NCBI GenBank assembly: GCA_032622095.1
Contig: CP136068.1
Coordinates: 59,980,025 to 60,044,024 of the forward strand
Origin: Siphonodentalium dalli
Taxonomy: Eukaryota; Mollusca; Scaphopoda; Gadilida; Siphonodentaliidae
Length of the DNA stretch: 64,000 nt
Reading direction: 5' to 3'
Part shown: positions 1-12,596 of the stretch, one piece after another
How the letters are laid out: each line of letters opens with the position of its first letter
How positions within the stretch are numbered: position 1 is the stretch's first letter
The notes under the pieces: model-generated
Told to the model about the DNA's origin: nothing
Database searches by the model: none
The model's input: only the letters and a program-made list of their open reading frames with translations
Program-made: the position numbers and the translations under genes

Positions 1-559
1 TGCCTCTAACATTTCTCTAATTTCCAGACCAATATCCATGGCGCCAGTACTATTTTTTAGTTGAAGTGTTCATTTGTTATATATGTACATGAATCTGTTA
101 TAAGTACAAGTAGGGCCTACATCTATACAGTGTGTCACATAGAAAGGATAGATTGTTGACTTGAAACATAATTTATAGGCATAATATACAAAAGGGATTG
201 GGGCACAAGTTTTTTGCAACTTATGAAACCCCTCTCCTGACCACAATATATAATAACACACATGTTATCAAGATGACGGTACAAACATTTTTTACATGGT
301 TATAAGTTATGAGAGATACAGGTATAATATGTGTAGTGCATTCCAGAGATGATCAGACTTGAGGTTGTTGTCTTGGCTGAGAGAAAATTTGTATTTAAAG
401 AATGCCATACAATAACATAATGAATTTATTTATTATAGACCTATATAGTATAAATACCTTCATCATTATGAGTATGGTTGTACCACACATAATTATCATC
501 CTATGTTTATTGTAATATTGAATGACCACAAATTCTGTTTTTGCTCCACTACATGTCAC
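1..559. other. AT-rich stretch with no gene seen
   Basis: No coding pattern, RNA gene or repeat end could be recognised. The one short reading frame here has no recognisable motif. Confidence 0.5.
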
Positions 560-1012
560 TTACGGCCATATTATTTGTGTCCGATTCTTTGGCAATGGCT
601 TTAATCTTTCCAAGGTAGTGAACAGATTCGGATTTGTCTATCACCAACAGGTAGGTACACACATAATATGAGCATAGAGGAAGTTACAGTATGAAGTTTC
701 AGATGGATAATCCTGGGATCATCATACATAATGAAGGACACTTTATCGGCAAGAGTTTTTCTCCACAATATAGCGGCCCCGCCTTTAATGCTTGACTGAT
801 AAGGATACTGTCACACATACATGACTGAAACAACACAAGCCTCGAAATTCCTCGTGGATTGTTTTAAGAAATGGTAATTCAGTTTTCATTAACCAATATT
901 CTTGTAACAGAACAACATCTGATTTATTGCGTAGTTCATTAACTGCACAGTCTGCACCAATAGAATAGTTTATTGACTGGCAATTGTAAGAAACTACTCT
1001 TAGACCTTCCAT
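560..1012 (-). pseudogene. LINE endonuclease (APE/EEP) N-terminal fragment, decayed
   Basis: Read on the minus strand, the fragment starts MEGLRVVSYNCQSINYS and continues to DVVLLQEYWL. This is the usual N-terminal strand and the catalytic-Glu strand (LQExW) of the apurinic-like endonuclease that opens ORF2 of many non-LTR retrotransposons; in those elements it nicks target DNA to prime reverse transcription. The first frame stops at 785. A second frame continues with GGAAILWRKTLADK, YDDPRIIHLKL and ILCVYLPVGDR, the next conserved strands of the same fold, down to about 613, so a frameshift separates the two parts. No reverse transcriptase follows on this strand, so the copy is cut off. The endonuclease-plus-RT LINE class is clear, but the clade (CR1/Jockey-like) is a guess. 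Confidence 0.8.
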
Positions 1013-2014
1013 GATGTAGTTAGGGTTAGGGTATTACAATCCATGTGAATAAATGTCGTTTCCATACAGCTGTCGATTGCGTTTTGGCTCAGAAGAATCG
1101 TCTAACTAGTGTATCTTGAGGCCAATGTTTGGCGTCCACAAGCTTCTGCATGACTCCCTCTGTTGGTAACTTCAAGTTTAAAGGAGGAGTACGAATTGTA
1201 TTTAGTTGTCAGCTGTTCACACTTTATGGCGCCGGTGTTGAAAGTTTCTTTCTCATAACTTTTAACGTTTCCTTCTGTCGTATCTGGGGACAGTCACAAA
1301 ACAAAGACACATGTGGGTGGACTGGTTTTAACCTCCTTCAGGCTACTACTTGTCAAGACCCTATGATTACTGTGACACGACCCATTATCGTCGAAATATT
1401 TCAAGTCCTTCTGAAGTTTCCTGAGCAATGCATTTGAGTATGAATTGTTATTATGACGTTGATTGGGTGCACAAAGTGTTCAAAGGTTGTCTATGCGGCT
1501 TAATCGAGTAATCAGTTGTAAAACATGTTGAATATACAATTTTCCCCAGATGTTTGTCATCATAAATTTATTAAAACATGCATATGTCATTATATTTATA
1601 GATGTTGACAGCCTATGATGACAGGTAAATATCATGAACATCACTGATGTCATATAATATTGGGGGTAAACATAAGCGTTGAAGTTATGTTCGCGTGTGA
1701 TCCAGACAAAGTGACGGTCATAAATACTATATGTATAGAGAAACTTTGAAATAGCTGGATGCAACAAGCTTCATTACTTCCGGTGCATGCGCAGTATATT
1801 ATACGCACAATAATATCACAACTGCGCACGAATACTTGGTTCTATGTCTTACATGTGTAACATTTTATGGAACGCTCAGCGAGTATTCCGCTATACAATG
1901 CATGTAACCATTGATCTATATATACTTTGGGTTGTGTGGGTTATATGACAATGAGTCAATGACTTGATTAGAAATCTTACTGATATATTGGCATAATTGC
2001 GGATTGGTGTTTGT
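1013..2014. other. Intergenic, nothing recognised
   Basis: Only short frames without motifs occur here. Two TTAGGG units at about 1019-1031 are too few to be a telomeric tract. Confidence 0.45.
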
Positions 2015-2039
2015 GGGGGGGGGGGGGGGGGGGGGGGGG
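2015..2039 (+). repeat. Poly-G run of 25 bases
   Basis: An uninterrupted 25-G homopolymer. It could form a G-quadruplex, and its length is likely to be unreliable in any assembly. Confidence 0.95.
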
Positions 2040-4312
2040 CTAATTATTGGCATAATCCAGCGCCTTATTAGTATATATACCAGCGTCTAATCAGGAGTGA
2101 GGTGAGTGAACACATGGTCATGTCGGGATTAGTTTGATCTTGATCTTGTATCAGTCACTGCATCGTCAAAACAATCGTAGCATTTCTAATGCAATGTCGG
2201 TCGTAGAATGTCGCAGATCAAAGGTGCCGCACTTTGAATATGTGAATGTGTACAGTAACTCTGCTGATGAAACTCAGTCGAACAATGATTGTTCCAATGA
2301 GCCATGAAAAGTGTCCCGCTTTTCCACGAAAAGTGTCCCGCTTTTCCTGCGAATAACATGTCGCTATCCCTCGTGCGATGACTGAATATCTAGATAAGCA
2401 ACATGTTTTTATAATACTGTAACCGCGACCAGGCGGCCGTTTTGGGGTCCATCACAATCGTCTATGCTTTATACACATGGGTGATGATAAAATAGAAGTA
2501 AACTGCATGCATCAATGATTGCTACAAATGAGAATTTTGTCTACCTTTCTGGGAATATGGCAAATAGTCGACAAGGAGATTGCTAATCGATTATCGCCAA
2601 AAATCTAGTCGACTAGTAGACTAATCGTTTCAACACTAGTTGTTTGCACTGTTCCCATTGTTGGGGACGTTTCCAGTGTTCGTCATAGCCACGCTTTTCT
2701 TTCGATCACATGGAGTACAGAGATATTTATCGCCTATTGTGAATTTCACGCTTGTTCCAGACCCGCAAATCTCACATGGTGGTATGTTGTTGGTATTAAA
2801 CAGTGATGACAAATTATTTTGTTTCGAGACACTTTTTACTGACTAATCGACAGCAAATTTTCAAAAGCAGTCATCTTGCTTGTTAGTTTCCAAGATTTAT
2901 GGAAAACGTGTGTTAAGTTTCTATCCTTTTTCATTAGCATAGAGTCCTAACTTATACAGCAATCAACTTGTGGAACCGGTCTTCCACTTCCAGTCTTCAC
3001 CAGCGATGTTTTGTTGAAATATGATGTAATATGTTTGGTGATTTAGAAATAAATGCATGCATTCTGAAGTGATGATGTCTGTATCCTGTGTAGAATGTTT
3101 ATGGAAATTTCCACCAGTGTTCCTTATAAGATTGTAAATAACAAGTGTCTTGTTGTTGACAATGACAAAATAGTGGCCTTGTATAAATATCAAAAATGTT
3201 TTGGACTCAGCAATAAATTTCATAACTCCCGAGTTATCTGGGGTATTTTTTATTTTCGGTTAATTTTAGTTTAGCAAGTGGACAGTTTTTAAGTGAAAAG
3301 TAACTTCCTCTTCTGCTCCTTATTTTTGGTGAGAAGCAGATCTTGTAATTAAACCTCACAGAATGATCCACTCAGGTGTGATCATGTAAGGTACTGTTTT
3401 GCTCATGTGGAGGGAACCTGTTGAAACCAGGTTATGTATTCTATTGATACTATTGTGATCTATGTTCACAGATATAGAAGCAGTGATTCTCTGATGGGAG
3501 GCAGATATGAAATAACACTTAACACCGCTGAACACACATGTTATCATACCTTGGTATCTCATTGCACTTTGATCACACTCCATCAGGCCACAGTCACCAA
3601 AAAATGTTTCACAGTCCATACTAGCAATATCATTCAATATGTTTATTTAACCAATGATGGCCATTTCAAAGTATTCATATATTGTTGCAAAGATTGTCTT
3701 GTTATGAATGTTCAGAAACATTACTGGTACGCAGTTTCTTACGTCCTTGCCTGTTAACATGATCTAAGTGATGAAAGACATATTATGGACTTACTTCAGT
3801 GAATAAAACTGATAAGTTAGTAACCACACACTATCTTCGCTGGAAGAATGTAGCAATCAACTAAGATTATCAAAAATGCCAACCACAATTGACTGCCATT
3901 TCAGAGAGCACAGCGTTTGAAATAGGCACAAATGTAAATATTTACTACTTTTATCGGGACGAATTATTTTGCAAAAATAGCCACTGCATATAATTTGTTT
4001 ATAACAATAACAATGTTTTATGCCTACCAGTACTTTGATATCAGATTTGTGAAAATAACTTATTTTGGCACGCTTCTTTATTAATCCATTCCCAACACCT
4101 CGGTGACGAGGTTTACTCAAGTCAGTTGGACATGTACAAACACTTGGCATTTCCTTTAATGCTTAATATCAATACGACAGTATATATAATATCAATTGAT
4201 TTAATTTTCCAGTAGATGTGCACTGGTTTGACGGCTCAAATGTGGGTGCAAATGCTTTTGTGTGTGAACGTCTTGACCAATAGAGAGCAGACATTCATTA
4301 CTTTAGAGAGGA
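2040..4312. other. Intergenic, nothing recognised
   Basis: No domain or repeat end was identified. A roughly 20-bp unit built on AAAAGTGTCCCGCTTTTCC is duplicated in tandem at about 2306-2346. Reading frames of 86-107 codons at 2963-3757 overlap on both strands and show no motif. Confidence 0.4.
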
Positions 4313-6842
4313 CTTTTTAGCTCAACTTTACTTTGTAAAGTTTGAGCTATTGCCATGGCTTGGTATCCGTCGTGCGTGTGTGTGTGTGTGATTCTTAAAC
4401 AATTTCCTTAGCACGGGCTACAGTTCGTACCTTTGGTCCGATTATTATGAAATTTGTCATGGATGTTGATATTGACATGTAGATGGGAACGAGTCATTTT
4501 GGGGTCATTCGGAAAAAAAACATGGCCGCCAGTGGCCATCTTGGATTTCAAAATTCAATCCATTAGCACGGGCTACAGGCCGTACTGTTCGTCTTATTGT
4601 CATGAAATTTGTCATGGATGTTAATATTGACATGTAGATGTGAACGAGTCATTTTTGTGTCATTCGGCCAAAAAACATGACCGCCGGCAGCCATCTTAGA
4701 TTTTACTCTTTGCATGACTAAATCCTTTGACACGGGCTACAGGTCGTACTTTTTGTCTGATCATCATAAAATTTGTAATGGCTGTTGAAATTGGAATGTA
4801 GATGGGAATGAGTCATTTTGGGGTCATTAGGACAAAAAACATGGCCGCCAGCGGCCATCTTTTGATTTCAAAATGCAATCCATTAGCACGGGCCACAGGT
4901 CGTACTCTTCGCCTGATCATCATGAAATTTGTCATGGGTGTTAATATTGACATGTAGATGGGAACGAGTAATTTTGGGGTCATTCGACCAAAAAACATGG
5001 CCGCCAGCAGCCATCTTGGATTTTACTCTTTGTATGACTAAATTCTTTAGCACGGGCTACAGGTCGTACCTTTAGTCTGATCATCATGAAATTTGTCATG
5101 GATGTTAACAATGACATGTAGATGGGAACGAGTCATTTTGGGGTCATTAGGCCGAAAAACATGGCCGCCAGCAGTCATTTTGGATTTTACTCTTTGTATG
5201 ACTAAATCCTTTAGTACGGGCTACAGGTCGTACCTTTAGTCTGATCATCATGAAATTTGTCATGGATGTTAACAATGACATGTAGATGGGAACGAGTCAT
5301 TTTGGGGTCATTCGGCCAAAAAACATGGCCACCAGCAGCCATCTTGGATTTTACTCTTTGTATGACTAAATCCTTTAGCACAGACAACAGGTCGTACCTT
5401 GAGTCTGATCATCATGAAATTTTTCATGGCTGTTGAAATTGGAATGTAGATGGGAACGAGTCATTTTGGGGTCATTAGGACAAAAAACATGGCCGCCAGT
5501 GGCCATCTTTGATTTCAAAATTTTATCCATTAGCACGGGCCACAGGTCGTACTCTTCACCTGATCATCATGAAATTTGTCATGGATGTTAATATTGACAT
5601 GTAGATGGGAACGAGTAATTTTGGGGTCATTCGGACAAAAAACATGGCCGCCAGCGGCCATCTTTGATTTCAAAATTTAATCCATTAGCACGGGCTACAG
5701 GTCGTATCTTTAGTCTGATCATCATAAAATTTGTCATGGATGTTAACAATGACATGTAGATGGGAACGAGTCATTTTGGGGTCATTCGGCCGAAAAACAT
5801 GACCGCCAGAGGCCATCTTTGATTTCAAAATTCAATTCATTAGCACGGGCTACTGGTCGTACTGTTCGTCTGATCGTCATGGATGTTAATATTGACATGT
5901 AGATGGGAACTATTAATTTTGGGGTCATTCGGCCAAAAACATGGCCGCTGGCAGCCATCTTAGATTTTACTCTTTGCATGACTAAATCCTTTAGCACGGG
6001 CTACAGGTCGTACCTTTAGTCAGATCATTATGAAATTTGTCATGGATGTTAACAATGACATCTAAATGGGAACGAGTCATTTTGGGGCCTTTCGGCCAAA
6101 AAACATGGCCGCCAGCAGCCATCTTGGATTTTACTCTTTGTATGACTAAATCCTTTAGCACGGGCTACAGGTCGTATCTTTAGTCTGATCATCATAAAAT
6201 TTGTCATGGCTGTTGAAATTGGAATGTAGATGGGAACAAGTCATTTTGGGGTCATTTGGAAAAAAAACATGGCTCCAGCGGCCATCTTGGATTTCATAAT
6301 TCAATCCATTAGCACGGGCTACAGGTCGTACTGTTCATCTGATCAACATGACATTTGTCGTGGGTGTTAATATTGACTTGTAGATGGGAACGAGTTATTT
6401 TGGGGTCATTCGGCCAAAAAACATGGACACCGGCAGCCATCTTAGATTTTACTCTTTGTATGACTAAATCCTTTAGCATGGGCTACAGGTCGTACCTTTA
6501 GGCTGATCATCATAAAATTTGTCATGGCTGTTGAAATTGACATGTAGATGGGAACGAGTCATTTTGGGGTTATTCGGCATTAAAACATGGCTGCCAGCGG
6601 CCATTTTGGATTCTACTCTTTGCATGACTAAAGCTATCAAATGTTTTTGAATTGTTGGAAAACATAGCCGCCAGCAACCATCTTAGATTTTACTTTTATA
6701 TACATGTATATATATATCTCTTCATGTTGATAAACTAGTATTAGACAATCAACTTTCCACATTCCTAATAACTCCATCGACAGTAACACATTAAAGTATT
6801 CCCTTTCCAAGTTGAGCTACAGTGTCATTGACACTTTCATTT
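4313..6842 (+). mobile_element. Pearl/HINE-like element, family A, complete copy 1
   Basis: The 5' end reads TTTTTAGCTCAACTTTAC and folds back on GTAAAGTTTGAGCT. A short GT/CCGT-rich tract follows, then about 14 tandem units of roughly 155-165 bp. The 3' end carries AAGTTGAGCT, the inverse of the 5' AGCTCAACTT, followed by a hairpin AGTGTCATTGACACT and TTCATTT. A subterminal inverse of the 5' end placed just before a 3' hairpin is the asymmetric-terminal-repeat layout of Helentron-associated non-autonomous elements; tandem core plus CCGT microsatellite is the layout of bivalve pearl elements. There is no coding capacity. Two further complete copies lie at 56.3 and 60.4 kb. Confidence 0.8.
4437..6640 (+). 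repeat. Tandem core of ~155-165 bp units
   Basis: Each unit holds CATGGCCGCCAG, GCCATCTTGGATTT, a CACGGGCTACAGGTCGTAC segment, GAAATTTGTCATGG and ATGTAGATGGGAACGAGTC. Two subtypes partly alternate: one with TTTACTCTTTGTATGACTAA and one with TTTCAAAATTCAATCC. This suggests the higher-order unit is a dimer of about 320 bp. Confidence 0.9.
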
Positions 6843-7479
6843 ATCGCACTCATCGGATTTTGCATATCAAGTCACCAATATGCTATTACTTAACTCATGG
6901 TTGTGCAAACAGATATGCCAGTGTCTCTCTCTTTTGAGCGATCATAACGTGATGATCCCTATAGTCAATTGTAAAATGCATTATATTAGTATATATGCCA
7001 AGAAAGTTGTCAGGATGTGTCCAACATGGGAAAGACATGCCCACTGGAGTACTCTGTAGATCGATCTTTGATGGCTACACCTGGGTCTTTATGAATTCCT
7101 GTTACTTGGCAACCAGCGATAGTATTAGCGGATTGCTCAGTATAATATTTGGTGAAATATTATTAGGAAGCTAGGATGTGTTGGAGAAGAGCCAACACCA
7201 TCGTTATAAAGTTATTCCGAAATTTTCTGGCGCGTTGCTATCAAGGTTTTAAGGATTGAACCTATATATATATACATGTATATATTGTCTACTGGTGATG
7301 ATGCCTGGCATATCATTTGAGGGGCAAGTGGCCCTAGTATTACATGTACATAAGATGAAGATTCATATGTACATAGATGGGGAATACAAGGGAAACTCGG
7401 GTAAAGTTTAGTGTCTTTAGTTGCAGTATTATTGACTGTTACTTTCCCACCTCCTTGTTAGGGCTTTGGAATCTGTAAT
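6843..7479. other. Intergenic, nothing recognised
   Basis: No gene or repeat end seen, apart from a short TA-rich tract near 7265-7285. Confidence 0.45.
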
Positions 7480-7855
7480 ATTTCTGACAGAAATATTATT
7501 AAGGAAGTTATGAAGTAAAAATGAAAAATTTGAAAACTCCAATTTAAGTTTTACGAATAACTGATAGTTTTACGAATAACTGATATTAATCATATTTCGG
7601 GCCCACCCATCCTCCCTGTCAATAATACTTTCCAGAATGGCGGCTTCTTATAGCACCAGAAGGAAAGTGAGGATAGTGGAGTGGTCCACTCACAAGCTGT
7701 GGTGCGATTAAATTGCTTTAATCTGTTTGGATGGTTTCGCTACACTCCACCACAGGCGAGTTTATTATTCTAGAAGTGGATAATTCTGACAGAAATATTG
7801 TTAATATCAGTTATTCGTAAAACTTAAATTTGAGTTTTCAAATATTTCATTTTGA
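7480..7855. repeat. Small inverted-repeat (MITE-like) unit
   Basis: About 46 bp around TTTAAGTTTTACGAATAACT at 7540-7590 recur inverted at 7806-7851. The left arm carries a 19-bp tandem duplication of its inner part. The motif CTGACAGAAATATT occurs in direct orientation near both ends (about 7484 and 7789). Confidence 0.7.
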
Positions 7856-7861
7856 TGACAG

Positions 7862-8350
7862 TTTTAAAAGGGAGGTTCATGTTTTTAAAGAGAATAAATT
7901 TTTAGATGTCCTATATGAAACTAATTGGAGAGTAAATAGATCCATTACCATTGAGGAAATTTCCCAAGTTCTAATGAATGCCAAGAATAAAGTTTTTCGG
8001 CCCAGATAACATCCCATATGAATGCCAAAAAAATGTGAAAGTGTTAAACCTGTTCTACACAATTTATTTAACTTTATATTTGATGCAGGCATATTTCCCT
8101 CAGTGTGGAGGCAATCTCTGATATGCCCTATACCTAAGGATAAGAGTAGTGATCCAAGAATCCCATTAAATTACCGAGGAATATCGCTGATAGACTTGGT
8201 CGATCATGTTTGGATAATATCTTTATGTTATCATCTCTTATAAGAGGCAAAAAGCAGATTTTTACAATTTTATAGACTTTAGAAAAGACTTTGATTGCGT
8301 TGATAGAGGCATGTTTTTCCTGATATATAGACAGGTATGAACGATTAATC
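7862..8350 (+). pseudogene. LINE reverse transcriptase fragment, decayed
   Basis: Three plus-strand frames together give a recognisable non-LTR reverse transcriptase. SITIEEISQVLMNAKNK is the pre-RT region. LHNLFNFIFDAGIFPSVWRQ then SLICPIPKDK and LNYRGISLI are RT motifs 0-2. LDNIFMLSSLIRG and FIDFRKDFDCVDRG are the region up to motif A, where the F-x-D Asp is catalytic. At least two frameshifts (near 8005 and 8200-8260) and a stop break it, and the part holding the FADD-type motif is missing. It is on the opposite strand to the endonuclease fragment at 0.56-1.0 kb and 7 kb away, so the two are separate relics even if from one family. Confidence 0.85.
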
Positions 8351-8384
8351 CCAAGAATTTTCAACTCAATGCCTCTGAACAGAA

Positions 8385-8600
8385 GTCCAAAAAAAAAAGA
8401 AGACCCGTGTTTCCGGTGACCCGCCCGCCCCTATTTTGGAGCTCCCCATGGTTTTCATTTCATTTTGCAAAATTAGTACGCATCCCGTTGTATTTTTGTG
8501 CCACCTGGAAAAATTCCATGTACAAATATGCAAAATCATCTTTCATTTTCTATTATTTGCAGTCATTAATTTAATTCAATGAGTCATTAGCATAATTAAG
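8385..8600 (+). repeat. Repeat fragment shared with 29.96 kb
   Basis: GGTGACCCGCCC, CGCCCCTATT, CATTTTCATTT-like and AAAATTAGTA blocks occur in the same order here and at 29958-30070. It looks like one end of the element described there. Confidence 0.6.
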
Positions 8601-9889
8601 TTAATTAACTGTGTAAATCATGCTCACAAAACACATCAAACATCCAAAACGGGAATTTCATTGCAAAATAAAGGACTAAAGCCATAGTACCGGTACCTCG
8701 AAAATAGGGAACATGAAGCAAGAATAAAACGATGTCTTTTAGGCTTATGGTTCATGATTGAGCCTATATACGTTTATTAACTCAATTTGTTATGTGAAGG
8801 GGTAGTGGTTAATAATAATAGAATTTAAATGAGTTTGGACATAGATTTTCTCGACACACTCTGTAGTTATAGGTAGGCATTAAAAGGTGTACTATACCCG
8901 GCCTGGCTGAGATTTTCTTGCCGGTCTCAATTTATATTTTATTTTCCAGAAGTCCACAGTAACATGTCTGTGTGTTAATATTTATTGTTTTCCCAATACC
9001 AACAGCAGAACTAAACACCCACAGCATTGCAAACACAACTGACGCATGTGTAGGCCGGCGTATTAAATCGCGCATTCTAGATATAAATGAGACAACCCGG
9101 TCGGCCATGTTGCGCCGTGAATAGTATGGCTTAAATCAAACTATATACCCTGACAAGTCACTTCGGAAATCCCCCGTCTTTTTTTGTGCTGTGTATTTTA
9201 CAATGTATTATACCGGTAGCTCACTGGAATTCCTTCGCGGAATTGGGAACAAACCATGCTTGAAAGACAACTATGTTCGCGACAAAATTAAGCAGTGAAA
9301 AGCACGTGCGTTTTGGCGGGAAAATGACAGTCCGTATTCCGTAATCAGCCCTGGGATTGGGAATTAGCGTCGGCAATCGACATTGCCGAGGTGAAAGCCG
9401 AAAATGTATGCAAATATTAAACACGCATTTCTGATCATCTGATGTGCAAACATGTACATCTACTGTAAGGAATATGTGGCAATTTGCTGTTAATTGCACT
9501 GAAAGATAGCAGGTAATCAATTCTGCTAATTAAAACTTTCCGGGATTGAAACGAAATAGGTTGGAAATATGTGACTTTAAACAACAATACTCTTTAGTGA
9601 TTTGGTAATATGGACAAGTTGTCATATAAAAATAATGATCTTCTATGGAGAGAAATATGAGGTAATGAACATACAATAGGTTTGATTGAAAGGGCACGTA
9701 TTTATTGCATAAAATGACCTCTCTTTCAACACCAGCACGCATGCAATTACATACTATAAGAGTGACTTATAGGCCCCATGTGGCCGTGTGAAATATCATT
9801 ATTTGTTTATGTAATACATTTATGTGTTCTGGATGCACATGTCACGTTAATAAAAGATTATCTCTCTCTCTCCATCCATCTAGCCGTCA
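8601..9889. other. Intergenic, nothing recognised
   Basis: No domain seen. Frames of 99 and 70 codons on the minus strand at 9221-9742 show no motif. Confidence 0.4.
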
Positions 9890-10530
9890 GTGCTTCGTCC
9901 GTGTAGAAAGTTTCCGGATGAAAACTTTATTTTGGACTATCAGATCGAAACAAAATTTGGTATGTGAGTCTATCAGCTCTAATACAGGTCAAGTTCGAAT
10001 ATGGGTTTGGTCCGCCCATTTTTGCTGGACTTGTGGCCCATTTTAGACTTAGAATCTGTATGTCTGTCCGTGCTGAAAGTTGCCGGATAAGAACTTTATT
10101 TTGGGCTATCTGATAGAAACCAAATTTGTTTTGTGTGAGTTTATCAGCTCAAAACACAGGTCAAGTTCGAATATGGGTTCTGTTCACCAATTTTTGCTGG
10201 ACTTGTGGCCCATTTTCGACTTAGAAACTGTATGTCTGTCCCTGCTGAAAGTTTCAGGATGAGAACTTTATTTTGGGCTATCTGATAGAAACCAAATTTG
10301 TTGTGTGAGTTTATCAGCTCAAAACACAGGTCAAGTTTTAATATGGGTTTCGTCTGCCCTTTTTTGTCGGATTAAATGTGGCCCCTTTTTGACTTAGATT
10401 TTTGTCGTTTTTGAGATTTCCAGATGAGAACTTTAGTTTGTGTGATCAGATCTGAACCAAATTTGTATGCGAGGTTATCTGCTCCAAATACAGGTCAAGT
10501 TCGAATATGGGTTCCGCCTATTTTTTTTAG
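9890..10530 (+). repeat. Tandem block of ~170-190 bp units, pearl-type core
   Basis: Four diverging units each carry CTGAAAGTT, GAACTTTATTTTGG, AACCAAATTTG, CAGGTCAAGTTCGAATATGG and TTGTGGCCCATTTT. The wording matches the core units of the family B elements later in the window. It begins in a CT-rich stretch with TCCATCC. Family B-type ends are not visible, so it is a truncated or related element. Confidence 0.75.
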
Positions 10531-10806
10531 ATGGTAACGTTTATCTTGTTGGAAGATGCAGGCTACACCTGTTTGAAATATACAAGCGGTAACGCTTACA
10601 GTGGTCCCTTCTTATGGACTTATAGAATGCCCAATATTATATCGCCCTTAAATTACCTCACTCTCTCTATATATTGTCAGAGTATGATATGCAAACATGT
10701 ATCTCTCCAGGTGCTACTATTGTGTCTTATAAATGAGGAACAAAATAACATGTTTTAATCACACGAACACAAATAAATAATAGCGATGCTTGTTAGGACA
10801 TGTTTT
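10531..10806. other. Short intergenic stretch, nothing recognised
   Basis: No motif seen. Confidence 0.4.
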
Positions 10807-11369
10807 TCATGTTTTATGTTCACATGCATATGTCTGGTCTCTCTCCTGTATCTTGAAGACCCGACCAGTGAGGATAAGTTTTGCCACACGCGCAGACAAA
10901 TCAAGACAACGGTTATGGTTGGCTTTAATGTGGTCTATCAGACTTGATTGTGTCTATATTCAGAACTGCACACATCACATATGTGCCTTAGCATGTGTTG
11001 CATCTGGGATGTCCATTGTGCAAAATTTGCCTTGCATAGGTTACAACTGTACGGCCGGGTGTTTAGATGCACATTCATATGGTTGACTAATTGGAATTTA
11101 CGAATGAATGTTTTCTCACATGCGGTTCTGTGAGTGCATTTTTTTTCTTCTTTTGGTGCATATAAAGTCAAATTTGACCTTTTTGGACAACTCTTGCCGC
11201 ATATTTCACAAACCATTTGTTGGTGATGATCTTTGTGAGGGTTAGGCTCTTCAACGGTAACAAATGAGCGGGGACATTGGCCGCACCTGGCTGTCTTGAA
11301 GGATGTTATGAACTTGTGTGACGGCTGAGCGATTGTGACCATTTCGTTAAAAAAAATACATTGATACAC
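10807..11369 (-). pseudogene. C2H2 zinc-finger protein exon with a late frameshift
   Basis: The minus-strand frame contains CGQCPRSF...HKDHH (C-x2-C-x12-H-x3-H), a second finger CEICGKSCPKRSNLTLY whose first His is Tyr, CEKTFIRKFQLVNHMNVH with irregular Cys spacing, and CNLCKANFAQ...HMLRH (C-x2-C-x12-H-x3-H). The frame stops after YRHNQV at about 10938. A one-base shift near 10945 completes a fifth finger, CDVCSSEYRHNQ then SLIDHIKANH (C-x2-C-x12-H-x4-H), and a tail that ends at a TGA at 10807-10809. The break therefore falls inside a finger and is a real lesion or a sequencing slip. A possible splice acceptor (ACAG) lies at about 11291, so only the part below it may be exon. Such proteins usually bind DNA; no target can be inferred. 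It could be a gene with one assembly error or a retrocopy. Confidence 0.6.
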
Positions 11370-12209
11370 TGATAGATCCGTGTCGCCTTAAGTTACATGT
11401 ACTTTTCATTTGGGCATAGATGAGGGCTGCTCCGCAACGGTGACATCATCAACGTTGCCATCAGCGATGGAGCTGTCGACTGCCAATAACTGACAGAGAA
11501 TATTGCGTAACATGATAATTATACTTATTTATCATATAATTATAACACGAAGTAACACAAGTTAATAATCATGTGGAACGACCAATTCGGATGAACACTG
11601 GTACGGGTACAGCACATATGCGGATGCCTTTTGGAGTCTGCTGTCCCACCATGCACACACCAACATACATGTACATTTATGGTGATAATGATCATATTGT
11701 TACCATCTTGTTATCTTTAAACAACTCATCATTTTAACACCTCGCTGTCACTTCCGTGAGTTGTCTCCCATGTTACCACACTTAGAAATAGGCCAACCTT
11801 CTAACAAATTACAAGCCTAGAAAGTGACAAATGATTCATCGCTTGTTCATACATGCGGAAATCCGTAAACCATTCAAATTTGAATGCACACCTCAATTAT
11901 CGAATGTGTACGCAGTACTGGAGTCTGTACATTCATTGTACATGTACACAAGTTCCACAGGAAGCCTCGCACATATAAAACAATGCACTGGATTAGGCAT
12001 ACAAGGTGAAGGTAAATATTTTTAGGTCAATGTGTTATCTTATATATGCAAGGCTCCCTATGGGGAACTCGCATATATAAGAGAATGCATTTGCACAGCG
12101 TCTTCGCAAATTTCAGGATGCTTCAGTCATGAATAGGGCATACGGTTATACCCCTTGGGGTACATTTAAGGTAATTAAATATATTCTATTCTAGTTTATG
12201 GCTGCGTTG
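11370..12209. other. Intergenic, nothing recognised
   Basis: No gene seen. A CGCATATATAAGAGAATGCA-type block at about 12068-12090 resembles the centre of the MITE at 55.5 kb. Confidence 0.4.
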
Positions 12210-12545
12210 AACATAAATATTTACCTCCTGCCAACGTCAGTGTTCACAATTATTACCAAAATCTTAACACTAGTGTTCAATATTGCCTATTTGAACGCTA
12301 ATTTAGCGTCTAATATCTGTTGCATGTGTTCTGAACACAATTATGCATTCAAAAGCTTAGTGTTAACATTATTGAACACTGGTGTGTTGATCACTAGTGT
12401 TATAAGTTGAACACTGGCGTTAAGATCTGAACACCAGTGTTGCAAACAATTTGAACGCTAGTGTTAACATATTTGAACACAAGTGTTTAAGATTGAATAC
12501 ATGAACGCATTCAATATCTGTTGTAATTTTAGCGTTCAAAAAACG
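12210..12545. repeat. Cluster of palindromic AACACTAGTGTT-like motifs
   Basis: About a dozen variants of TTGAACACTAGTGTTAA are spaced by roughly 18-35 bp, many of them self-complementary. The cluster stops about 50 bp before the left end of the 10.6-kb transposon but lies outside its target duplication. Confidence 0.75.
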
Positions 12546-12596
12546 AACATTTGTTTTTGCAGTGTATTCACGACTGGTTGTTTTTGTTCAGTCATA

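Noticed and set aside
1019-1031. Telomeric TTAGGG repeat
   Set aside because: Only two units are present, too short to mean anything.
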